35,438 nucleotides of DNA from a virus, in the IMG/VR virus record IMGVR_UViG_3300022816_000038, positions 1 to 35,438 of that record; one strand, given 5' to 3'. The translations under genes were made by a program, and so were the position numbers. A model generated the notes under the pieces. That model worked only from the letters and a program-made list of their open reading frames with translations. It was not told the DNA's origin and made no database searches. Shown here in pieces: positions 9,241 through 17,975 of the stretch (its first letter is position 1; each line of letters starts with the position of its first letter).

Positions 9241-10470
9241 TTAGATGCTGTGGACCAGCTCGTAGTTCGGCTCGTAGCAGCTCGTCTTGAGCGTGCGGAG
9301 CGGAGCGCAGCGTTTGTGGAAAATGCTGAACCCGAACCATGTGTCCATCGGCCTTGTGGCCGACGTAAACACGGCGTCGAAAAACCCTTTTTGGTTTCTC
9401 GGATTGCATTTCACGTCCTGGATGTTGAGCCAAGCGAAGTCGCCCATGTAATCCACAGCCTTGAAGGAGGTACTGCCTCCGGGGCTGGTGATTTGGTTTG
9501 GCGTTTCGATGGTCATCACCTGTTTCATCACGACGTAGGATTTGGCGTAGGAAGCGTACAGATATGCCTTTTGGAACGTCTGTTTCTTGCCTTTCACCGC
9601 AGCCACGGGATCAGAATACGGCTGTACCCGAACGAGGTTGCCCCCGACGATCTCGTACCGAGGCTGGAACGGATTGTAAACGTGCTGGTAATTGTCCCAT
9701 GCGCGCTCCATGCCGTATGCCTTGGTCAGCAACTTCACCTTGTCAGGATCGTACCGGAAATCCATCCGAAGTTCCGGGTCTTGAGCCATCAGGTCAGCCG
9801 ACGTGTTGAAGTCGGTGAAGAGTTGCAGTACCGGCGCTCCCATCGTGGTCAAGCCAATCCCGCCTTCCTCGCCCGCTCCATCGCCCATCAGCCACTCGTA
9901 GATTTGGCGGAGGGTGCCCGTAAGCAACTTCGACGTTGGCGGGTTAGCGCCGCTGAACGAACTGCCGTTGATGTCGAATGAGCCGTTTTCGGTGATCTTG
10001 TGCTCGCACATCCGCTCGTACTCATCCTGAATACGGTTTTCCCAAACGTAGTGCGTTACCCAGCCAAGGTTCTTGTCCAAGGCCGCGAGCATGTCCTTGA
10101 CGCGATGATCGTCCCGCAAATCTTCCAAACAGAACCAGTCCGTTCGGATATTGCGGCTCGATTTGCGCCAGGAGCGCGTGCTCTGGCCGAACTCGATCAG
10201 CTCGGGGTCAAGATCGCATTGGCTGTCTGCTGTTCCGGTTGACGGTGTATTTTCTGTCCACTCATCCCCGACATTCGACGGAACCGTTCGTTCCCAAATG
10301 ATAGAGTTGTGAACCACGCCCAAGCCATCTTCCCATTTTTCAAAGGGGACGGCGTTGCGCCATCTCCCGCGCGGGGATAGGCGTGTCGCTAATGCGCCCT
10401 GCATGTAGCGACCTGTTTCCGCGATGAGCATATTATCAATCTCTTCGCATGTGTAATCGTAAGCTGGCAT
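9241..10470 (-). CDS. Major capsid protein
   Basis: 409 residues from the ATG at 10470. This start is chosen because GAAAGG sits 9 bases upstream; an in-frame upstream start adds only 7 residues and has no ribosome site. The product is soluble, alpha/beta, without signal or membrane segment, and of the normal size for a coat protein. It follows the portal-scaffold block, is the only gene here with a long structured leader upstream and a strong hairpin downstream, and so is expected to be highly expressed. The call rests on position, size and composition rather than on a recognised motif; Trp-rich stretches (GRWRNAVPFEKWEDG) are seen near the N-terminus. Confidence 0.75.
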   Translation of the reverse strand: MPAYDYTCEEIDNMLIAETGRYMQGALATRLSPRGRWRNAVPFEKWEDGLGVVHNSIIWERTVPSNVGDEWTENTPSTGTADSQCDLDPELIEFGQSTRSWRKSSRNIRTDWFCLEDLRDDHRVKDMLAALDKNLGWVTHYVWENRIQDEYERMCEHKITENGSFDINGSSFSGANPPTSKLLTGTLRQIYEWLMGDGAGEEGGIGLTTMGAPVLQLFTDFNTSADLMAQDPELRMDFRYDPDKVKLLTKAYGMERAWDNYQHVYNPFQPRYEIVGGNLVRVQPYSDPVAAVKGKKQTFQKAYLYASYAKSYVVMKQVMTIETPNQITSPGGSTSFKAVDYMGDFAWLNIQDVKCNPRNQKGFFDAVFTSATRPMDTWFGFSIFHKRCAPLRTLKTSCYEPNYELVHSI

Positions 10471-10479
10471 ACTTAAGTG

Positions 10480-10485
10480 CCTTTC
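10480..10485 (-). promoter_or_regulatory. Ribosome binding site of the capsid gene
   Basis: GAAAGG on the minus strand, 9 bases before the ATG at 10470. It decides the start in favour of MPAYDY rather than the in-frame codon 21 bases further upstream. Confidence 0.65.
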
Positions 10486-10522
10486 TTGCAAACTGTTAGC
10501 CAGTAATGTTCCACGTATGTAT

Positions 10523-10822
10523 CTATGCTCGATGAAGATTCAAATGGCACGACCTGCACAGCCAGATAACTTCGAGTGGTTTGGAATAATCCTCGTGGTG
10601 CATCTGCGATTCGGTTGAACCGCAATGCGCGCAATTTTCCTTAACGAGCTTTCCCCGTTTCAGATAAACATGCGCGTATGATCGGGCATTCATCTTCATC
10701 CTTTGAATCGGATTAAGCCTGTGCGATTTCCACCATTTTCGGAGATACGCACTATGACATTCCAAACAATACCTACCAGAAGCCCTTTGAGGCTTCCCGC
10801 ATTTACAAACACTCTTGGTCAT
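10523..10822 (-). CDS. HNH homing-type endonuclease, free-standing
   Basis: 99 residues. Cys pairs at 6/8, 19/22 and 64/67 are followed by HH at 75-76, then a PLEV-x-WLC-x-x-CH-x-x-LH motif (residues 82-97). This is the zinc-stabilised HNH fold of small phage endonucleases, in which the last His pair coordinates the catalytic metal. It lies alone between the structured leader and the capsid gene, 52 bases before the capsid start, and breaks an otherwise continuous assembly operon. That is the usual behaviour of a mobile, selfish HNH gene. Its only ribosome site (AGGTGG) touches the start codon, suggesting weak expression. Confidence 0.85.
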   Translation of the reverse strand: MTKSVCKCGKPQRASGRYCLECHSAYLRKWWKSHRLNPIQRMKMNARSYAHVYLKRGKLVKENCAHCGSTESQMHHEDYSKPLEVIWLCRSCHLNLHRA

Positions 10823-10924
10823 CCACCTGTTCTACATTAACAGGCCGATTCAAGTCAATCTTTCAAAGAACAAAACACGCGGTACTAGCGTTTTCCGGTG
10901 ATGAAGTCCGGTACAATCCAGTTT

Positions 10925-11002
10925 GCTCGCAGGCTCGGTCGAGCTATACCCTTACGCCTGATTGTTTTGTGAGTAGGCTCGGACTCACACGCTTACGCCT
11001 GA
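10925..11002 (-). promoter_or_regulatory. Two tandem hairpin/pseudoknot RNA units upstream of the HNH and capsid genes
   Basis: On the transcribed strand two units follow each other (11002-10968 and 10961-10925). Each begins with TCAGGCGTAAG and ends with a hairpin whose 8-base loop, CCGAGCCT, is identical in both. The stems differ in sequence but both pair: TGTGAGT with ACTCACA in the first, GCTCG with CGAGC in the second. AGGC in the 5' box can pair with GCCT in the loop, so each unit could form an H-type pseudoknot. Conserved loop with changed but still paired stem is direct evidence of selection for RNA structure. No known riboswitch class is recognised. Confidence 0.6.
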
Positions 11003-11012
11003 AAATGTATGT

Positions 11013-11031
11013 GGCAGACTTTGCGCCTGCC
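11013..11031 (-). other. Short hairpin after the FlbD-like gene
   Basis: Minus-strand GGCAG pairs with CTGCC around a 9-base loop, 8 bases after the TAA of the upstream gene. The 5' arm contains CAGGCGCAAAG, nearly the same as the CAGGCGTAAG box of the two tandem units that follow, so it may be a third, degenerate member of the set. The downstream ACATACATTTT is too weak for a confident terminator. Confidence 0.4.
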
Positions 11032-11039
11032 GTCAAGAT

Positions 11040-11288
11040 TTATTTTTCGGCAACCAACTGCTCAACTTGATCAAGAGATTCCTGAACGAAAGCTCCGCTG
11101 TTGTTTTTGAACTGGATGAACGTCAAAGAGTCGGTCTTTGTCTGGCCGACGATATGGATGCCTCCGTCAGTGGCATTTGCCAATTTTCCAGTCGTGACAG
11201 TCGCGATGATGTCGGGGTTTATCAGCATGGGCTGAAACTTTGTGCCATCGCCTTCCTTCGTGATTTCCGTTAATTTTATCAGCTTCAT
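11040..11288 (-). CDS. Small FlbD-like protein of the head operon
   Basis: 82 residues. The layout, an N-terminal MKLIKLT strand, then an INPDIIATV segment, a beta hairpin, and a final ESLDQVEQLV helix, is like that of FlbD-type small proteins (strand, NPD-x-I turn, strands, helix). The resemblance is structural and by eye; no flagellar role is implied. It overlaps the scaffold gene by 4 bases (ATGA), so it is co-translated with it. Perhaps a head-assembly accessory protein. Confidence 0.65.
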   Translation of the reverse strand: MKLIKLTEITKEGDGTKFQPMLINPDIIATVTTGKLANATDGGIHIVGQTKTDSLTFIQFKNNSGAFVQESLDQVEQLVAEK

Positions 11289-12511
11289 TTCCTGTACGCT
11301 CCAGTTCGCAGTCTCGAAAGAATATCGTCGGGAGCAACACCGTCGCCCTCAACTTTAGTTGCGATCCGGTCTTGACCGAGTTTCGGATCAGCGCCTTTCA
11401 GTTCACGATTTTCTTTGTCGAGAGCGTTCGCGCGTTTCCGTTCGGCTTGCCACATTGATCGCAGCGGCCCTGCGGATGCAGCCAGATATGCGGCGATGGC
11501 TGCTTTTTGCGGGCTGCTTTTCAGCAGAATCTCCTGCGCAACGGCATCAATCTCGTCAACCTGATTGTCCCACCATTCAAATTCCGGCTTGTTGACCTTC
11601 TGCAAGGTTTCGAGCTTGATATTCTCCAGCAAATCTGAACGCGCGGCCCCGAGCAAAGAAACCCATTCCTTCGCCATTTTCTCGTTATCTTCGTGGCGTC
11701 GGATCGTCTCGTTTTTCGCTTCTTCTTGAGCGAACTGCTTGGCGTTTGCCAGTTTTTCGTTTATGACTCGTGAATCAGACTCGATTCCCTCGATCAGCCG
11801 CTCGAAACGTCCGCGCATCATTGGGCTTTGAATGCCCCTGGCGATTTCCTCAAGGGCCTCAATCCGTTGTGCCCCGACCAGAGGCATTGCGCGACCCAGT
11901 GCGTCAGCATCACCGCCAGCGTCCTTTACCAACCTGTACGCGTCATCGAACTTTTGCTGGCGCGGTTTCATGTACTTCTCTTGAAACGCAGGACTGGCCT
12001 GCAAATCGTACCGCTCAAGCCGGGATAGCGCCTCATCACGCTCCTTGGTGGTCATATCCAGAACGGTCTTGATTTCTGGATCGTCGGTCGGCACGACGGG
12101 CCTCGATTTGAGGGTCAAATTCTCCGTCTTGAGAGTAGCCAGTTGATCCCTGAACTTCCTCAAGTCGGCTTTCTTTTTTGCCGTCTGCGCCTGCTCGATG
12201 GCAGCGTCAATCTCGGCCAAATCGGGGTCAGGAGCGGCAGGAATTACCGGAGCCGTCTCAAGAGCGGCAAAATCGGGCGCTAGACGGCTCGTCAGGTCGT
12301 CTTTCTTCGTTTCCTTGGGCAGAGTTGCGGCAGCGGCTTCCGGCTCGACCTTGGGCTTTGCTGGCGTCTCCGGTGCGTCGGGAGCTTCCGTGGTTTCTGG
12401 TGGATCATCGACCAGATTGCTCGGAATATCGAAAAGCGATTTGAGATGTATTTCTTTCGCTGTCGGTTCGGCTGTTTGTGGCGGCGGTTCGGCTATTGCT
12501 GATTCAGGCAT
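11285..12511 (-). CDS. Probable scaffold protein
   Basis: 408 residues, highly charged, without a hydrophobic core. The N-terminal 90 residues are Pro/Ala/Glu-rich and disordered. Residues about 95-290 are long charged helices rich in Lys, Glu, Ala and Gln, and the C-terminus is basic and helical. This composition, and the location between portal and major capsid protein, is typical of internal scaffolds that direct coat assembly and then leave or are digested. No protease domain is seen in it. Confidence 0.75.
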   Translation of the reverse strand: MPESAIAEPPPQTAEPTAKEIHLKSLFDIPSNLVDDPPETTEAPDAPETPAKPKVEPEAAAATLPKETKKDDLTSRLAPDFAALETAPVIPAAPDPDLAEIDAAIEQAQTAKKKADLRKFRDQLATLKTENLTLKSRPVVPTDDPEIKTVLDMTTKERDEALSRLERYDLQASPAFQEKYMKPRQQKFDDAYRLVKDAGGDADALGRAMPLVGAQRIEALEEIARGIQSPMMRGRFERLIEGIESDSRVINEKLANAKQFAQEEAKNETIRRHEDNEKMAKEWVSLLGAARSDLLENIKLETLQKVNKPEFEWWDNQVDEIDAVAQEILLKSSPQKAAIAAYLAASAGPLRSMWQAERKRANALDKENRELKGADPKLGQDRIATKVEGDGVAPDDILSRLRTGAYRK

Positions 12512-12516
12512 GATTT

Positions 12517-12813
12517 TTATTCGGTTTCTGGTGCTGGCTCTGCGTAAGTTTGGTCTGCTGCTGTTCCTCCTGGTGTTGGAGTCTCAATCGGAACGGCCCC
12601 GAGCACGAAACGAGTCAGGCATTGCCGCCAACCAGTTTGCTCGCCAAGCATGATATATGCACCGTGCGGCGTAATGCTGGGCGGTGCGACCTTATTCATC
12701 GGATTGTCATCTTGCTCAAATGTTTCGAGCCAAATTTTGAACGTATCGTCCTCAAAAATCTGTCGCATCCGAGCTACTAGTTCAGGCGAGTTACGAAATT
12801 GGATACAAGTCAT
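12517..12813 (-). CDS. Small protein between portal and scaffold
   Basis: 98 residues; ATG overlaps the portal TGA by 4 bases. The N-terminal half is acidic and helical (RMRQIFEDDTFKIWLETFE), the middle carries an LGEQTGWRQCLTRF segment, and the tail is Pro/Thr/Glu-rich. Not recognised. Its fixed place between portal and scaffold suggests a head-assembly role. Confidence 0.7.
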   Translation of the reverse strand: MTCIQFRNSPELVARMRQIFEDDTFKIWLETFEQDDNPMNKVAPPSITPHGAYIMLGEQTGWRQCLTRFVLGAVPIETPTPGGTAADQTYAEPAPETE

Positions 12814-15335
12814 GGCTTAGCTGTGACGGGTTGCTTGGGCTTGGGCAGCGCACTCGGTGGTACTCTCGTAAGCGAAGGGCCGGGATCAAGTCCCGCCTGT
12901 CGCTCCATCTGCTGTTGAATAAACGGACGGGCGTCTTTGTAGCTGATAGATTCCGAGATTTTCTGTGCTGTAGAAGGCTCCTGTTCGTCCTGCGGAGCAG
13001 CAGTTGCCCCGTTCGGTTGCTGAACACTAGCCGTTGCATTTTTCAGCCCAATACCGTGTGCTGTTGACAAATCTTTCAGGCGCAACTGAACATCTTGCTT
13101 CTGTTGCTTCAATGCCATATCGCCCTGCATCTTGGTCTGCTTTATTTGCAAGTCACCGTGAACTTTTGCCAGCGCGGCGATCAAAGCCGGGTCGGGCTGT
13201 TGCTGCGGTTGATTATCGGCCTGCGCTTTTTGCGCTTCGTCAATGTGCTGCTTCAACTGGTCGGCCATCTTCGACATTTCGATCCAAGATTTTGTCATCT
13301 GATCCACTTGCGCTTTGCGTGTCGGATCGCCCTGCATCGGCACCAGATGATCGTGCATGTGCGGCCCGGCCTGCTCAAGATGCACGTAAAGACCCATCGG
13401 ATCGCTCTGTCCTGCCTGTAATTCTTTCGCGTGATCTTGAACGTCCTGCCCGTGCATTTGGAAATGAACAAAATTGTCTTGGCTTGGATCGACCAAAACT
13501 TTCCCGCCAGGAACTCGAAGGAAATTGTTTTCGAGTTGCGCCAGGCTCATGTGTGAATCGACAATCTGCGGGGTATCGTACGGCGGAAAAATCGCATCGG
13601 CGTACGTCTCGCCAGCGTAGGAAGAGACAACCGAACGAAGAGTAAATGTGCGACCGCGCTCGTCCATTGTCGGCACAAGAGAAAGTAATTTGTCCCCGAT
13701 CATTTGGCGCATCTGGATGCTACCGTTGCCAACCAATCGAGTTGCTTTGATCCGGCAGAAGTTATCGAAATCCATGATCTCTTCTGGAATCTGGTCTGTC
13801 ACGATGCAGCTTCGATAGAATTTCAATGCACCACGTTCGCTCGGGGTGAGCGCGGTTTCGTTTTCGATGTCCACGGGGGCAACATCTTTCCGGCTCGCAA
13901 AGAGTTTTTTACCCATTGCCAATATACGCCGGAAACGTTCCCTATGGAAACGGTCGAGATATTGCAGGTATCGGCTGGCATCGAAATCGCTCAGTACCGA
14001 TTCCCGCGTCTCCTTGATTTGCTGTTGCCCCAAAGTTGGTTCTGGTTCGGACTCCCATCGCTGCCGATATTGGCCGGTGTTTTCTGCCAAGGTTTTGTTA
14101 AGCTCGCGCTTCATCAGGAGCGGAGATTCGAGATTCGGCGCGATCCGTTGCTGCACGACTTCGTACTTCGGCCCGATCACTGTCCCGCCCGATACGTCGG
14201 TGAATGCTGCTTCCTGTAGGGCCTGGCCGTCCCTGGCCTGAACGATTACGCCACTCGCTTTCATGGCCCCGTCCAAACTACGGCACGTTAGTCGATCTGA
14301 GGCGCTGAAAATATCGAACACCTTCGGTCCTGCGCCCTTAATGGAATGCCATTGCCCGTCAGGGCCAACGTCATAGAGGAATGGGCAAATGATTTGGCTC
14401 CAGCTTTCGTACCGGCCAATCTTGCGGAAAAGAAAACCGCTGTTCGGATCGCCTTCTGCGTCGGTTTCAACTGTAGCCTCTTCAACCTGCAAAACAATGA
14501 AGTGACTGATCCGGTTGGTGAACTCTTTCTGGAAAAGGTCGGTGACAAAGATTCGTTTCGACTTGGAATCCCATCCCGTCGCACCCTTCCGCATCTCAGC
14601 TTCGTAGTACTCAAAATTCAGGCCGTAGGTGCCTCGTAAATTCTCGGGAGCGGCGTCCATGATTGCCTTTTTACAGGCAGGCACGTTCCATTTCATCGCC
14701 GTAGCCGCTGATTCGTTCTTGATCTTCGCCCAAAGTTGCGTTGGCGTGTACGATCGCCGACAAGCAGCGGTATCCCATTCGTCGATGTCGGCAGAAGCGT
14801 CGTCAGGAACCATGATCTGACCTGCCATGCGGGATTTGGCGTGCCAATCTTCGGTATCTTCCCAAACCATCGGGCCGCTGCCGTGCGCGACCATCTGGAA
14901 TTGCGACCGCTGCATGTGCATATCAAGGCTGTCATCATCCTCGTTCGCGTACTGGTAGCGGGTTGCAATTTTACCGGCCCATTCCGCGAGCAAGCCGGGA
15001 TAAGCACTGCCGTAATCGAGGGTCAACTGAACGAATCTATCGGCCTTGAACGCAAGTCCGTAGTACGGCGTTTTAGCAGCGGCAATGAATCCCTCTGCCT
15101 CGCGTAAAGTGAAATTGGCGCGGTCGCCTTGTCCTTTGTCGCGAAGCAATCCCGGCCAAGGGGGATTGCCGTTAAGCATTCCGTTGAACTTTGCACGTCG
15201 CTTGGCGCGAATGCCCTCGGCTTTAACGAGAACGCCGATTGTCGTGCGCGCGTCTTTTGCGCTTCCGATACACGAGTCAGGAATTTCGTATGTCTTGCCC
15301 TGATCCTCAGAAGTTAAAGTTGCGACGGCCTGCAT
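12810..15335 (-). CDS. Portal (head-tail connector) protein
   Basis: 841 residues, long for a portal but in range for those of short-tailed phages with extended C-terminal domains. Residues 1-600 are mixed alpha/beta. Residues about 690-780 are Gln/Lys/Asp-rich helices that look like a C-terminal helical barrel or crown, and the last 40 residues are Pro/Lys-rich. It lies between large terminase and scaffold, the standard portal position. It would form the dodecameric channel for DNA packaging at the unique capsid vertex. No single signature motif was recognised, so the call is positional plus size. Confidence 0.8.
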   Translation of the reverse strand: MQAVATLTSEDQGKTYEIPDSCIGSAKDARTTIGVLVKAEGIRAKRRAKFNGMLNGNPPWPGLLRDKGQGDRANFTLREAEGFIAAAKTPYYGLAFKADRFVQLTLDYGSAYPGLLAEWAGKIATRYQYANEDDDSLDMHMQRSQFQMVAHGSGPMVWEDTEDWHAKSRMAGQIMVPDDASADIDEWDTAACRRSYTPTQLWAKIKNESAATAMKWNVPACKKAIMDAAPENLRGTYGLNFEYYEAEMRKGATGWDSKSKRIFVTDLFQKEFTNRISHFIVLQVEEATVETDAEGDPNSGFLFRKIGRYESWSQIICPFLYDVGPDGQWHSIKGAGPKVFDIFSASDRLTCRSLDGAMKASGVIVQARDGQALQEAAFTDVSGGTVIGPKYEVVQQRIAPNLESPLLMKRELNKTLAENTGQYRQRWESEPEPTLGQQQIKETRESVLSDFDASRYLQYLDRFHRERFRRILAMGKKLFASRKDVAPVDIENETALTPSERGALKFYRSCIVTDQIPEEIMDFDNFCRIKATRLVGNGSIQMRQMIGDKLLSLVPTMDERGRTFTLRSVVSSYAGETYADAIFPPYDTPQIVDSHMSLAQLENNFLRVPGGKVLVDPSQDNFVHFQMHGQDVQDHAKELQAGQSDPMGLYVHLEQAGPHMHDHLVPMQGDPTRKAQVDQMTKSWIEMSKMADQLKQHIDEAQKAQADNQPQQQPDPALIAALAKVHGDLQIKQTKMQGDMALKQQKQDVQLRLKDLSTAHGIGLKNATASVQQPNGATAAPQDEQEPSTAQKISESISYKDARPFIQQQMERQAGLDPGPSLTRVPPSALPKPKQPVTAKP

Positions 15336-15336
15336 C

Positions 15337-15594
15337 TCAGTTTCTTTCTGGAGCGACCAATTCCATCACGCCGTTGTTGCGTCCGTTCAATAGCAGCGGT
15401 GGCCTTTTACGAATCGGGAAAAACTTAATCTCCTTCGCCTTGTGCCGAATCCGGCGAGACAACTTCGACATGACGACGCGAATATTTGGGTCTGCGACGG
15501 TCACTGTCTTTTTGTCGGTCAACGAGTTTACGATGGCGCAGTAATTTCCGGTCTCTTCGTCAAAGCCAATGCCAAGATCGAACAGCTTTTTCAT
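15337..15594 (-). CDS. Small protein upstream of portal
   Basis: 85 residues; strand-rich N-terminus followed by a strongly basic middle (KLSRRIRHKAKEIKFFPIRKRPP). It overlaps the preceding gene by 4 bases and ends one base before the portal ATG. Not recognised. Basic charge allows DNA or RNA contact, but this is a guess. Confidence 0.65.
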   Translation of the reverse strand: MKKLFDLGIGFDEETGNYCAIVNSLTDKKTVTVADPNIRVVMSKLSRRIRHKAKEIKFFPIRKRPPLLLNGRNNGVMELVAPERN

Positions 15595-16211
15595 TCGCTG
15601 ATGTAATTTTCACCGCCACGTTTTCGCCAACAGAAAATTGGATAAGCTTCCTGCTTTTCGGATGAATCAACTTCGGGTTTTTCAAGAATCGACATTGAGA
15701 AGTGAACTAACGATGCTACGGGACACGAGCAAATCGCGCAAGCTTTGTTTACGAGCAAATCGTCGTACGGAGTTTTCTTCTGCGCGATACTGCCAGTAAT
15801 TAGCGATGCGATCTTTACGCAAGTTCCACATCCCTGCGGCTGAACGCGGAGATAGCAGCCACCACAAATCTGTGCGCGCCGATTCGCCTCTTCCTGCGAA
15901 GCGGTGTTGCCAAAGAGAAAAGCGAGGTACGGTTTCACGCCACGAACAATGTCTCCCCACCGCAGTCTTGTGTTTACGAAAAAAAAATCTCCGGGTTGCT
16001 CCTGCTCGCAAAAGTCAGGCCCGATTTGTTTGCAAAGCTGATCCTCTGCTGCCGCTTCGGTAATCGGAGCATAGCCATTCGCAGTTCGATGTTTGACAAT
16101 CGAATCCCACCAGTCCCACCAGTTTACTCCTCTGCTGACAAATCCGCTCTCGGCATGGGTGTACCGAAACTGGTCTGGCACGCCAAGCGATCTGTCTTTC
16201 AGGCGGAGCAT
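15591..16211 (-). CDS. Cys-rich, probably zinc-binding protein next to terminase
   Basis: 206 residues. The N-terminal half is Trp-rich (NWWDWWDSIV). The second half has a Cys cluster: RAQICGGCYL, QGCGTCVK, then KACAICSCPV, seven Cys in CxxC-like spacing followed by a hydrophobic VASLVHF strand. The pattern R-x-x-x-C-x-x-C...C-x-x-C...C-x-x-C-x-CP is seen in other phage proteins near the terminase or portal genes and probably binds one or two zinc ions. It lies 3 bases after the large terminase gene. Role unknown. Confidence 0.7.
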   Translation of the reverse strand: MLRLKDRSLGVPDQFRYTHAESGFVSRGVNWWDWWDSIVKHRTANGYAPITEAAAEDQLCKQIGPDFCEQEQPGDFFFVNTRLRWGDIVRGVKPYLAFLFGNTASQEEANRRAQICGGCYLRVQPQGCGTCVKIASLITGSIAQKKTPYDDLLVNKACAICSCPVASLVHFSMSILEKPEVDSSEKQEAYPIFCWRKRGGENYISE

Positions 16212-16214
16212 TCG

Positions 16215-17975
16215 TTATACCTCTATCAGATAGCCACTATCGGCGTCAAGCAATGCGGCCTGTTCACGTCTAAATTTTTCCCACCGATTATCTGTCTGCC
16301 CGTTTCCCGTCTCGCCGCTCCCACTCAGATTTTGCGTGCGACGAAACATATCCAAAAGAACTACGGTCGCATCCGCTAAGTCAGGAGATTTTCGGGTGCG
16401 CTTTTTCATATCGGCCTTCGACTCAACCATCTTGAGATTGCCGCGCATGGAATAAATCCGCTGGCAAAACTCGATGGCCGTTTCGGTGTCGAGTCCACGG
16501 ATAATTCCGTTCTGCACCATAGTCCGTGCCTGATACCAAAGCTCTGTCACCTTGTAGAGATATTCCTGAGAACACGGTTTCGGATCGTGCTCGCTTACCG
16601 GAAGGTCACTGGCTCTTCCGTTGAAATCCGTCAACGTAATTGCAGGCGACCATTCTCTTTGAAAAATGCTGGCAAGGCCGCGCCCGGTTCCTGTGCAATC
16701 TGTAGCAAAATTTTCTGGCGCAACGGGCGGATCGTGCTGCTCACACAGCAGTCGAACCTGTTCTAAGATTTGATATTCAATGGGGATTTTAGAAGTCGCG
16801 CTGACTTTGATCTGAACCAATTTTCCAAGCTCGATGCCGGTCTTTCCGTCCGTCATTGCCCCGCATTTCCCGAACCGAAGCATACATCTGTCGCCGCCCT
16901 CAAAGGCAGGGTCGAGTCCAGCTCCCATCACGTAACTACCAACCCAAATCGCTTTCTCTTTCGCCTTGAACTTCTCGATGATCGACGGCGACAGAACAGT
17001 TTTTGTTACGCCCTGCGGCGCGATGAATCCTCTGCGGGTGCGCCAGAACTCTGGTGAATCTTCGCCGTACTGGTTGACCGCCGAATCAATATCCCTCTGC
17101 CGCAACAGACCGGGATAATACTGATCGCCTTCCTTGACGCGCGGACTTTCGAGACCATCCAGATGAACGCATACGCCTCTCTTAGTCGTCCACAAATCCA
17201 TTTCAGCCGTGATCGTGTGATAGCCGTCAACGGGTTCTGACATCTGGCCCAACGTGTCCAGCTCGGTATCTGGATTGCCAGGAATGATGAGTTGGAAGTT
17301 TTCCGATCCAGCCTCAATCGAAAGGCACGCCGTAACAATCGCGAAGTTCGTCGCCTGCCCTTCGTCCAGTCCGGCATAGGCATACGTGTTGTGGAACCCG
17401 ATTATTTTGTCAACCGCCTTCTGAATATCTCCTTCATCCTGCCCCGTCGCGACACCAAATATCCCGGCTTCATCAGACCCCTTTTCAAATCGGATGGCAA
17501 AATCGCTGGCATGGACGTACCCAAAACCGGGATTGGCGAGCCGATGATATTTCAGAACCTCTTTCCAGACCCGTTTCCGCAACCCCGGCAAACTCGTGGT
17601 TGTCAGAACAACGATGGTATTGGCCGGACTCGCGTACCACGCTACCAAAAAAAAGACGGCCATGCAGGTCGTTTTCCACGAGGCGTTCGGTCCCCACACC
17701 GCCGTACACCAGTGCCCCTCACAGAACGTCTGTATCATCAGCTCCGACCATTCATTCCAGATCAGCGCATCATCTTTCCGAAAATCGTACGCCATTTTCC
17801 GCTGCTCCGCGTACACCCGCCTCGGGATGTTCCACAGCAAATCAATAGCGTTCCGACAATGCTGGTACCTAGTCAGTCCGCTCTGTTCCCGCGCCCAGCC
17901 ATGCGCAAAACAGAACAGCTCCACCGTTGCCGGGGTCGTACCGTCGGGGAAACTCAGGCCGTAGGCTTGGATCAT
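16215..17975 (-). CDS. terL: Terminase large subunit
   Basis: 586 residues, normal length. N-terminal ATPase: a Walker A-like loop at 95-102 reads GPNASWKT, with Trp100 where Gly is expected before the Lys. A hydrophobic strand plus TTTS (about 121-128) follows, and Walker B with catalytic Glu is YAYAGLDE (D204, E205). The C-terminal RNase H-like nuclease shows its three acidic sites: GAGLDP (D355), NFATDCTG (D426) and KSPDLADA (D532/D535). The enzyme cuts concatemeric DNA and drives it through the portal. It overlaps the small upstream gene by 4 bases. Family is clear; the exact packaging type (cos or headful) is not readable. Confidence 0.92.
   Translation of the reverse strand: MIQAYGLSFPDGTTPATVELFCFAHGWAREQSGLTRYQHCRNAIDLLWNIPRRVYAEQRKMAYDFRKDDALIWNEWSELMIQTFCEGHWCTAVWGPNASWKTTCMAVFFLVAWYASPANTIVVLTTTSLPGLRKRVWKEVLKYHRLANPGFGYVHASDFAIRFEKGSDEAGIFGVATGQDEGDIQKAVDKIIGFHNTYAYAGLDEGQATNFAIVTACLSIEAGSENFQLIIPGNPDTELDTLGQMSEPVDGYHTITAEMDLWTTKRGVCVHLDGLESPRVKEGDQYYPGLLRQRDIDSAVNQYGEDSPEFWRTRRGFIAPQGVTKTVLSPSIIEKFKAKEKAIWVGSYVMGAGLDPAFEGGDRCMLRFGKCGAMTDGKTGIELGKLVQIKVSATSKIPIEYQILEQVRLLCEQHDPPVAPENFATDCTGTGRGLASIFQREWSPAITLTDFNGRASDLPVSEHDPKPCSQEYLYKVTELWYQARTMVQNGIIRGLDTETAIEFCQRIYSMRGNLKMVESKADMKKRTRKSPDLADATVVLLDMFRRTQNLSGSGETGNGQTDNRWEKFRREQAALLDADSGYLIEV

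Noticed and set aside
9250-9981. Long plus-strand frame over the capsid gene
   Set aside because: No ribosome site, shadow composition, antisense to a well-supported capsid gene.
11040-11288. Flagellar FlbD gene
   Set aside because: Only a similar layout; the context is a phage head operon.
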